64,000 nucleotides of DNA from Bartonella sp. AU55XJBT. GTDB lineage: Bacteria; Pseudomonadota; Alphaproteobacteria; Rhizobiales; Rhizobiaceae. Position numbers and translations under genes: made by a program. The notes below the pieces were generated by a model that ran no database searches, had not been told where the DNA came from, and saw nothing but the letters and a program-made list of their open reading frames with translations. Shown here in pieces: positions 57,661 through 64,000 of this stretch; position 1 is the first letter of the stretch, and every line of letters begins with the position of its first letter. The stretch is from positions 1 to 64,000 of the forward strand of contig NZ_JAQITC010000009.1 in the NCBI RefSeq assembly GCF_028618525.1, written 5' to 3'.

Positions 57661-57777
57661 GAGTCATTTCAAAGAGATAATAAAAAATTTCTATTAAGAA
57701 TCAATAAATTAACAAAGAATCTCTTGCATCAGGCTTTTGAGTCTGATTCATTATGCAAAATGCTAGGTTATTGATTC
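57661..57777. promoter_or_regulatory. Cluster of six GANTC sites upstream of ddl-ftsQ-ftsA-ftsZ
   Basis: GANTC occurs at 57661, 57698, 57717, 57739, 57745 and 57773. At a GC content of about 38%, roughly 0.4 sites are expected in 117 bases. GANTC is the CcrM methylation sequence, and in Caulobacter its state, read by GcrA, controls division genes. The cluster lies in the only sizeable gap before ddl-ftsQ-ftsA-ftsZ. I could not define -35/-10 elements. Confidence 0.6.
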
Positions 57778-57863
57778 GCAAGGATAAACTGTGTTTTTCC
57801 TGTATGTGGTACTGATGTCTTCTATATAGGCTACATATAGTATGCGAAAGAGGGTGATTTATT

Positions 57864-58784
57864 ATGAAAGATAAACATATAGCTGTGTTAATGGGAGGTG
57901 TTTCTTCTGAACGGTCTGTAAGTTTATCTTCAGGAACGGCTTGTGCTGATGTTCTTGAGGCGCAGGGGTATCGCGTAAGTCGCGTGGATGTTGACGCTCA
58001 TATTGCTTCTGTTCTTGAACAGTTGCAGCCCGATATTGCTTTCAATGCATTGCATGGTCCATTTGGTGAAGATGGCCGGATTCAGGGAATTCTTGAATAT
58101 TTAAAAATTCCTTATACTCATTCTGGTGTAATGGCGTCCGCTTTGGCTATGGATAAGGGACGTGCAAAAATTATTGTTGCAAGTGTTGGGGTTTGCGTTG
58201 CTCCTTCTCGTATTATGAACCGCTTTGCTATTGGGCAAGTGCATCCCATGGAGCCTCCTTATGTCATTAAACCTGTGTGTGAAGGATCAAGTTTTGGTGT
58301 TCTCATTGTCCAAGAAAATGAAGCTGAACCACCGCATAATATTGGGGGAGCTGAGTGGGGATATGCCGATGAGGTGATGGTTGAGAAATATATTCCTGGT
58401 CGTGAATTGACTTGTGCTGTTTTAGGGAATGAAGTGCTGGAAGTGTGTGAAATTCTCCCCAGCCAACATTTTCCATTCTACGATTATGACTCAAAATATA
58501 AGACGGGTGGTTCTCTTCACATTTGTCCTGCACAACTTTCACTAAATATTTACCAAAGTGTGCAAAGAATGTCTTTAGCAGCCCATCAGGCGATAGGGTG
58601 TCGAGGTGTTAGCCGTTCTGATTTTCGTTTTGATGAGAAAACAGGAGAATTGGTTTGGCTTGAAATTAATACGCAACCAGGTATGACATCGACGTCTCTT
58701 CTTCCTGATATTGCAAAAGCGAGCGGTCGTACTTACGGCGATATTGTTCAATGGATGGTGGAGGACGCATCATGTATGCGTTGA
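57864..58784 (+). CDS. ddl: D-Ala-D-Ala ligase
   Basis: A 306-residue ATP-grasp ligase (DdlB type) that joins two D-alanines for MurF. The N-terminal loop [15 protein letters not shown], the central [42 protein letters not shown] (seen in its segments) and the C-terminal metal-binding [16 protein letters not shown] are intact. GAGGG precedes the ATG at 8-10 bases. It overlaps ftsQ by 13 bases. It is the first gene after the GANTC-rich gap. Confidence 0.95.
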   Translation: MKDKHIAVLMGGVSSERSVSLSSGTACADVLEAQGYRVSRVDVDAHIASVLEQLQPDIAFNALHGPFGEDGRIQGILEYLKIPYTHSGVMASALAMDKGRAKIIVASVGVCVAPSRIMNRFAIGQVHPMEPPYVIKPVCEGSSFGVLIVQENEAEPPHNIGGAEWGYADEVMVEKYIPGRELTCAVLGNEVLEVCEILPSQHFPFYDYDSKYKTGGSLHICPAQLSLNIYQSVQRMSLAAHQAIGCRGVSRSDFRFDEKTGELVWLEINTQPGMTSTSLLPDIAKASGRTYGDIVQWMVEDASCMR

Positions 58785-59683
58785 ATGTTAATAAAATAAA
58801 TGTTCCGATGGAGGTGCTTTCAGTGCCGGCTTTGCCACGTCTTTATCGTCGTTTTCTTCGGTTTATGTTTGAGTTTGTTTTTGTCAATATTCATATTCCA
58901 CGCCATTTCGGTTCTTTTGCTGTTGTATGGTTTTTCTTTGTGACAGCTTTTTATGGACTTTCATCAAGTGGTCAGATGGCTATGATCGTAAACACGATTA
59001 TATCGGATAGTGGTTTTGTGGTTGTTGATGTCGATGTTAGTGGTAATAAACGCTTGGCAAAGCAGGATATTTTGAAAATTTTAGAACTTGATGTTGCGCC
59101 TTCTATATTCACTTTTGATGTTGAAAGAGCACGTTCTCTTTTGGAAAAACAGGCTTGGGTTCAATCGGCAAATGTTCAGAAAATTTATCCCAATAGAATG
59201 CGCATTTCCATCGTGGAGCGTGAGCCTTATGCTATTTGGCAACATGATGGTGTGGTTGATATTGTTGATCATACGGGGCGTGTTATTGTGCCCTTTAAAG
59301 GAGAAATTGTTTGGGATTTGCCTCTTGTGGTTGGGCAGGGTGCGCAAAATGCAGCTAAAGGATTTATTCAAGCGCTGTCAGTTTATCGGCAAGTGTATGA
59401 TCGTGTTCGTGCTTTTGTGCGGGTAGGGGATCGGCGTTGGGATCTTGTTTTGGATAATGGAATACGCCTTATGTTGCCTGAAAATAATGTCCTTGAAAGG
59501 CTTTCTTCTCTTATTTCATCTGGTACAATGCAAGATCTTTTATCGCGCGATATTCTCAGTGTTGATTTACGTCTTGCTGATCGAATTACTGTTTCTTTAT
59601 CAGATGAAACGTTGGAGCGTTATCAAGCTCGTGTCGCAGAAGAAGAACGTATTTTAAAGGCGCGAAAGGTAGGAAACCCATGA
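58772..59683 (+). CDS. ftsQ: Cell division protein FtsQ
   Basis: A 303-residue bitopic inner-membrane protein. The membrane segment is at about residues 46-62 ([16 protein letters not shown]). A POTRA domain ([20 protein letters not shown]) and an FtsQ domain ([23 protein letters not shown]) follow. ATG 58772 is preceded by GAGG at seven bases, while ATG 58751 lies deep within ddl without a site. It couples FtsL/FtsB with early division proteins. ATGA overlap with ftsA. Confidence 0.92.
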   Translation: MYALNVNKINVPMEVLSVPALPRLYRRFLRFMFEFVFVNIHIPRHFGSFAVVWFFFVTAFYGLSSSGQMAMIVNTIISDSGFVVVDVDVSGNKRLAKQDILKILELDVAPSIFTFDVERARSLLEKQAWVQSANVQKIYPNRMRISIVEREPYAIWQHDGVVDIVDHTGRVIVPFKGEIVWDLPLVVGQGAQNAAKGFIQALSVYRQVYDRVRAFVRVGDRRWDLVLDNGIRLMLPENNVLERLSSLISSGTMQDLLSRDILSVDLRLADRITVSLSDETLERYQARVAEEERILKARKVGNP

Positions 59684-60981
59684 TGTTGCTCAGATCACAT
59701 CATCGGGGGGGGCGTAAGACACGTTTTTTAACGGTTCTTGATGTTGGCTCAAGTAAGATTGTTTGTCTTATTGCTTGTTTGCGTCCTTTGAAATATGCGC
59801 ACTATTTGCATGGTCGTACGCATTCTATGGAAATTCTAGGCTTTGGAGTACAGCGTTCACGCGGTATTAAATCTGGTGTTGTCATGGATATGTTTGCAGC
59901 AGAACAATCAATACGCTTGGCTGTTGATGCGGCAGAAAAAATGGCTGGTTTGGTGGTGGATTCAGTAATTGTGAATTTTTCCTCAAGTCGATTACAAAGT
60001 GCTTTGATTCAAGGAAAAGTTCATTTGAATGGTCGTGAAGTTACCAAGCGTGATATGCGTATGGCCTTTTCAGATGTTTCGCGTAAAGCTTTTGATGCTG
60101 AACGTCATGTTATGCATTCAGTTCCAGTTTCTTATATCTTGGATGGAGATAAAGGAATTTCTGATCCTGTTGGCATGGCAGGGGAAACATTTGGTGTCGA
60201 TGTGCATGTGGTAACAGCAGAAACAGCCTCTTTGCGTAATTTAGAAACGTGTATTAATCGTGCTCATTTGAGCGTTGAAGCAATGGTTGCTACTCCCTTT
60301 GCAAGTGGTCTTGCTGTCTTGATGAATGATGAGGCACATTTAGGAGCTGCATGTATTGATTTTGGTGGTGGGACAACAACGTGTTCAGTATTTTTTGAGG
60401 GAAAATTTGTTCATGCCGATGCTCTTGCTGTTGGGGGGCATCATGTTACTCTTGATGTTGCACGTGGCTTTTCTATGTCTCTAACAGAGGCGGAGCGTTT
60501 AAAAGTTGTTTATGGTTCGGCACTTTTAACAAGTGCTGATGAGCGGCAAATGATTAATGTAGCAGAAATTGGGAGTGAACAGCGTGAAATTCAATATCCT
60601 CGCGCGGTTCTTGGGCGCATCGTTCGTGCGCGTGTTGAAGAAATTTTAGAAATGGTGCGTGATTGTTTAAATCGTTCTGGTTTTGGTCACATCATTGGTA
60701 AGCGTGTTATTTTAACTGGGGGAGCAAGCCAGTTAACAGGATTGCCAGAAATGGCACGTACTATATTAGGAAGAAATGTTCGTATCGGGCGGCCTTTAGG
60801 GATTTCGAGGCTTCCTTCTCTTGCAAAAGGGGCGGCGTTTACATCTGCTGTTGGGTTGTTAATTTATCCGCAATTGGTGGGTTTTGAAGAAAAAACAATG
60901 CAGGCGGCAGGAAATCATTTATCGATGAGCACACGTGGGTATTTTCAGCGTGTTGGTCAGTGGTTGCGTGAGAGTTTTTAG
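59680..60981 (+). CDS. ftsA: Cell division protein FtsA
   Basis: A 433-residue actin-like ATPase that tethers FtsZ to the membrane. The phosphate-1 motif VLDVGSSKIVCLI, SHS2 subdomain (GVQRSRGIKSGVVMDM), phosphate-2 IDFGGGTTTCSVF and the adenosine motif LTGGASQLTGL are visible. The C-terminal amphipathic helix, YFQRVGQWLRESF, is intact. AGGA precedes the ATG. It is followed by ftsZ after 63 bases. Confidence 0.95.
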   Translation: MMLLRSHHRGGRKTRFLTVLDVGSSKIVCLIACLRPLKYAHYLHGRTHSMEILGFGVQRSRGIKSGVVMDMFAAEQSIRLAVDAAEKMAGLVVDSVIVNFSSSRLQSALIQGKVHLNGREVTKRDMRMAFSDVSRKAFDAERHVMHSVPVSYILDGDKGISDPVGMAGETFGVDVHVVTAETASLRNLETCINRAHLSVEAMVATPFASGLAVLMNDEAHLGAACIDFGGGTTTCSVFFEGKFVHADALAVGGHHVTLDVARGFSMSLTEAERLKVVYGSALLTSADERQMINVAEIGSEQREIQYPRAVLGRIVRARVEEILEMVRDCLNRSGFGHIIGKRVILTGGASQLTGLPEMARTILGRNVRIGRPLGISRLPSLAKGAAFTSAVGLLIYPQLVGFEEKTMQAAGNHLSMSTRGYFQRVGQWLRESF

Positions 60982-61044
60982 TTAAGTCTAGTTGGATAAA
61001 TTTCATCGCTTTGGCTTGCGGTGTCTTATGAGAAGGAAAAGAAA

Positions 61045-62817
61045 ATGACGATTAATCTGCATCGGCCAGATATCGCGGAATTGAAGCCACGCATTACCGT
61101 TTTTGGTGTTGGAGGTGGTGGCGGGAATGCCGTGAATAATATGATTAATGCTGGTCTTCAGGGAGTTGACTTTGTTGTTGCAAATACGGATGCACAAGCT
61201 TTGGCTATGTCAAAGGCTGAACGTGTTATCCAGCTTGGTGCAGCTGTGACAGAAGGTTTGGGTGCTGGGGCTTTACCAGAAGTTGGACAAGCGGCAGCAG
61301 AGGAATGTATTGATGAAATTATCGATCATCTTGCAGACTCTCATATGGTTTTTATTACTGCTGGTATGGGGGGAGGTACTGGAACAGGGGCTGCTCCCGT
61401 TGTTGCGCGCGCAGCGCGTGAAAAAGGTATTTTGACCGTTGGTGTTGTAACAAAGCCGTTTCAGTTTGAAGGGGCACGGCGTATGAAAACGGCTGAGGCT
61501 GGTATTGAAGAATTACAAAAGTCTGTCGATACATTGATTGTTATTCCCAATCAAAATCTTTTCCGTATTGCAAATGATAAAACAACATTTGCTGATGCTT
61601 TTGCTATGGCGGATCAAGTACTTTATTCTGGTGTTGCTTCCATTACGGATTTGATGATTAAAGAGGGTTTGATTAACCTTGATTTTGCTGATGTTCGTTC
61701 TGTTATGCACGAAATGGGCCGAGCCATGATGGGAACGGGTGAGGCATCTGGTGAGGGGCGTGCTTTGGCTGCTGCTGAAGCTGCTATTGCAAATCCATTG
61801 TTGGATGATACCTCTATGCGTGGAGCACGTGGTTTATTGATTTCTATTACGGGCGGGCGTGATATGACTCTCTTTGAGGTTGATGAAGCTGCTAATCGTA
61901 TTCGTGAAGAAGTGGATGCTGATGCGAATGTAATCTTTGGGGCTATTGATGATGAATCATTGGAAGGTGTTATTCGTGTTTCTGTGGTTGCCACTGGTAT
62001 TGATCGTGAGGGTAGTGATGTGGTTCAGTCCTCTCAGCCTCAGCTCCAACGGCCAATCTCTTCAATACGCAAGAACGATCCTGGAACACCACACAGTTCT
62101 TTTCATGTTCAGTCACCGCCTTTGCGTTCTGAATCAATGGTAGAAGTCATCGAATCACTTGAAATAGAAAAGAATAAGCCAACAGGAGAACAGTTCCGCC
62201 CCAAAAGTCAAATTTTTGCACAGCCTGCAGAAGCAATGATGACACGAAATGTGACAAAAACTGTTGCTTATGGTTCAAATGCTGGGCAAGATCAGATATC
62301 AAATGCTCCACGTATGCAAGGAGGTCGTATTTCTCAACAAACTATGACGGCTCCCGTGAGCATGGAGGCTACAGCGCATGTTCTTGATGAGATGACAGGG
62401 GTTGTGAAGCAAAAAGAAAAGATAGTGCAACCAAAACAAACGCAACAGATGCAAGCACGCGCTCCAATGCGGATGCCTGAGTTAAAGGATTTTCCTCCTG
62501 TTGCTCATGGACAGAGACAAAGAACATCTGTGACTGATCAAGGTCCTCGTAATCTTTGGCAGCGTTTGAAACAGAGCTTGACACATCGCGAGGATGAAGA
62601 GCCAGAAGCAAGATTGGAACCTGCTGTGAGATCCTCACAGCAGCAAGAGTCCTCTCTTTACAATAAAAACTCTCAGGCGCTTTCTCAAGATGCTTCTGTT
62701 TATGTTCCACGTCGTTCTGGTGCGTTGCATCCTCAAGTTCCACAAGATCAGCGTACTTTTATCAGTGAAGAAGATCAGTTAGAAATACCAGCGTTTTTAC
62801 GTCGTCAGGCAAATTAA
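61045..62817 (+). CDS. ftsZ: Cell division GTPase FtsZ with long C-terminal extension
   Basis: A 590-residue tubulin homologue that forms the division ring. The GTPase core covers about 12-325 with the tubulin signature GGGTGTG at 109-115 and the T7 region with catalytic aspartates in [11 protein letters not shown]. After it comes a Gln-, Pro- and Ser-rich linker of about 240 residues, far longer than the 50 or so usual elsewhere. The conserved tail peptide [12 protein letters not shown] ends the protein. AGGA lies about eight bases before ATG 61045; an in-frame GTG at 61021 is also open. Long FtsZ is a recognised trait of Bartonella. Confidence 0.96.
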   Translation: MTINLHRPDIAELKPRITVFGVGGGGGNAVNNMINAGLQGVDFVVANTDAQALAMSKAERVIQLGAAVTEGLGAGALPEVGQAAAEECIDEIIDHLADSHMVFITAGMGGGTGTGAAPVVARAAREKGILTVGVVTKPFQFEGARRMKTAEAGIEELQKSVDTLIVIPNQNLFRIANDKTTFADAFAMADQVLYSGVASITDLMIKEGLINLDFADVRSVMHEMGRAMMGTGEASGEGRALAAAEAAIANPLLDDTSMRGARGLLISITGGRDMTLFEVDEAANRIREEVDADANVIFGAIDDESLEGVIRVSVVATGIDREGSDVVQSSQPQLQRPISSIRKNDPGTPHSSFHVQSPPLRSESMVEVIESLEIEKNKPTGEQFRPKSQIFAQPAEAMMTRNVTKTVAYGSNAGQDQISNAPRMQGGRISQQTMTAPVSMEATAHVLDEMTGVVKQKEKIVQPKQTQQMQARAPMRMPELKDFPPVAHGQRQRTSVTDQGPRNLWQRLKQSLTHREDEEPEARLEPAVRSSQQQESSLYNKNSQALSQDASVYVPRRSGALHPQVPQDQRTFISEEDQLEIPAFLRRQAN

Positions 62818-62923
62818 TTGCTAAAAAATGAGGTAAAGTCAGAGATTTTATGATCTCTTTGACGATGAGTTAGAAATTATGAAGTAAAATATATTGTTAT
62901 TTTAGATAAAATACTTTATTTTT

Positions 62924-62954
62924 AAAAAAACCGCTTATTATGAGCGGTTTTTTT
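62924..62954. terminator. ftsZ terminator, bidirectional in form
   Basis: AAAAAAACCGCT (62924-62935) pairs with AGCGGTTTTTTT (62943-62954) around a short loop, with the T-run following directly. It separates ftsZ from lpxC. Confidence 0.9.
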
Positions 62955-63030
62955 ATTATTTACTATGAATATTTTTTTTATGGTTTTATAAATTTTGTTG
63001 AAAGATGTAAAAGAAATTTAATAAAATAAT

Positions 63031-63915
63031 ATGATGAATTTGGTGCCAAAATATCAGTCTACTCTTAAAAAAGCAGTAACATTTAAGGGGATTGGCGTTC
63101 ACAGTGGCTGTTTGTCAGTGGTAAAAGTTTGTCCAGCAGATGTTGGGTGTGGTATTCTTTTTAAGCGTTGTGGATTAGACGGAACAGAAAAAATATTTCA
63201 AGCCCATGCATCGCAAACGGGAAAAACTGAGTTATCAACGGTGCTTGGAGATGGAGAAGTAAGGGTTGAGACAATTGAACATTTGATGGCAGCCATTGCT
63301 GCTTATAATTTGGACAATCTTATTATTGAAGTGTCGCATAATGAGGTCCCGATTTTAGATGGTTCTGCATGGCAATATTGCCAAGCTTTTGAAGATGTTG
63401 GCATTGTCCAGCAAAATGCATACCGTTCTTATTTTATGATAAAAAAGCCGTTGCGGGTTGAAGGAGCGCATGGTTTTGCAGAGCTTTTGCCATTTGATGG
63501 ACGCCGTTTTGATATAACGATCTCTTTTCCTTCTCCTGCAATTGGTAAGCAACATTTCAGTTTTGATCTTACTACACGAGGGTTTCGAGATGATTTGTCA
63601 CGTGCACGCACTTTTGGTTTTATCAAAGACGTGGAAAAATTACGGCTTTCTGGAAAGGCGAGAGGCGCTTCTTTAGAAAATTCTCTTGTTATCGGTTTTA
63701 ATGACGAAATTTTAAATTCCGATGGTCCTTATTGGGAAAATGAATGTGTTCGGCATAAGATGCTTGATGCGATTGGTGATACTGCTTTGCTCGGGGGCCC
63801 TTTTATTGGATTATTTCGTTCTTATTGTAGTGGCCATAGAATTAATGCACAATTGGTGAAAGCTCTTTTGGCAGACGAATCATATTACGAAAAAAACTCT
63901 TTAGAGAAAGAGTAA
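63031..63915 (+). CDS. lpxC: UDP-3-O-acyl-GlcNAc deacetylase LpxC
   Basis: A 294-residue zinc deacetylase, the committed step of lipid A synthesis. Zinc ligands are H84 in IEHLMAA, H242 and D246 in VRHKMLDAIGD; the general acid-base H269 is in SGHRIN. The N-terminal KKAVTFKGIGVHSG is typical. The start is ATG 63031 or ATG 63034; neither has a clear ribosome site. A short charged tail ends the protein. Because a terminator precedes it, it probably has its own promoter in the 213-base gap. Confidence 0.95.
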   Translation: MMNLVPKYQSTLKKAVTFKGIGVHSGCLSVVKVCPADVGCGILFKRCGLDGTEKIFQAHASQTGKTELSTVLGDGEVRVETIEHLMAAIAAYNLDNLIIEVSHNEVPILDGSAWQYCQAFEDVGIVQQNAYRSYFMIKKPLRVEGAHGFAELLPFDGRRFDITISFPSPAIGKQHFSFDLTTRGFRDDLSRARTFGFIKDVEKLRLSGKARGASLENSLVIGFNDEILNSDGPYWENECVRHKMLDAIGDTALLGGPFIGLFRSYCSGHRINAQLVKALLADESYYEKNSLEKE

Positions 63916-64000
63916 AAGAAAATTGACAAGATTTTTTTATTGTTTATTTGATTTTTAAGGGGGTAATTGACCTAAACTGCTAAATTGGTTATGTGCATTT
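63916..64000. other. Window end, no feature
   Basis: Eighty-five AT-rich bases after lpxC. No terminator or gene start is visible before the window closes. Confidence 0.4.

Overview
The window looks like a chromosomal segment of a Bartonella species (Rhizobiales, Alphaproteobacteria). The evidence is an AT-rich composition, a CtrA/ChpT/SciP cell-cycle set, an EipA (DUF1134) envelope gene, a BP26-type SIMPL protein, an elongator tRNA-Met of the Rhizobiales type, and an FtsZ of about 590 residues with the long C-terminal extension known from Bartonella. The species cannot be fixed from sequence reading alone.

Layout. 1-2561: a short tandem repeat, tRNA-Met(CAU), and a two-gene sugar-nucleotide module (Gfo/Idh/MocA oxidoreductase plus DegT aminotransferase). 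2888-7322: a cell-cycle and envelope block with eipA and two small unknown genes, chpT, ctrA, a FliJ-like coiled-coil gene and sciP. 7751-28841: mostly housekeeping genes (mnmA, a SpoU methyltransferase, a CDF metal exporter, a DUF1460 lipoprotein, an MFS transporter, carA, yqeY, ubiC, a YeaQ-type membrane protein, an MscS channel with a Na/Pi transporter, dnaG, rpoD, a YcgN-type protein, a SIMPL protein). These are separated by long AT-rich gaps, two of which appear to hold unannotated small RNAs.

29010-34410 is an accessory, prophage-like scar behind a tRNA-Ile2(CAU). It has two Xre-type regulators, each with a palindrome in its promoter, a small convergent gene sharing one of those palindromes, a membrane/coiled-coil protein, a YegP (DUF1508) protein, and frameshifted relics of a phage protein built from VYDNA-like repeats. 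34411-41814 carries a DUF475 membrane protein, pncA, a degenerate alpha/beta-hydrolase-like gene, ettA, an ArsR-methyltransferase fusion and a small exported protein. It also holds a compact small RNA with an exact CCUCCUCCC anti-Shine-Dalgarno motif in a hairpin loop.

43060-63915 holds a lytic transglycosylase, RNase P RNA and the complete division and cell-wall cluster rsmH-ftsL-ftsI-murE-murF-mraY-murD-ftsW-murG-murC-murB-ddl-ftsQ-ftsA-ftsZ-lpxC. Most of its genes overlap by 4-23 bases, so translation is probably coupled. mraZ is absent from its usual place. The murB-ddl gap, where a promoter for ddl-ftsQ-ftsA-ftsZ is expected, packs six GANTC sites into 117 bases, suggesting CcrM/GcrA-type cell-cycle control. 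A GANTC site in the loop of a ctrA leader hairpin points the same way. No intact mobile element, CRISPR array or rRNA operon was seen.
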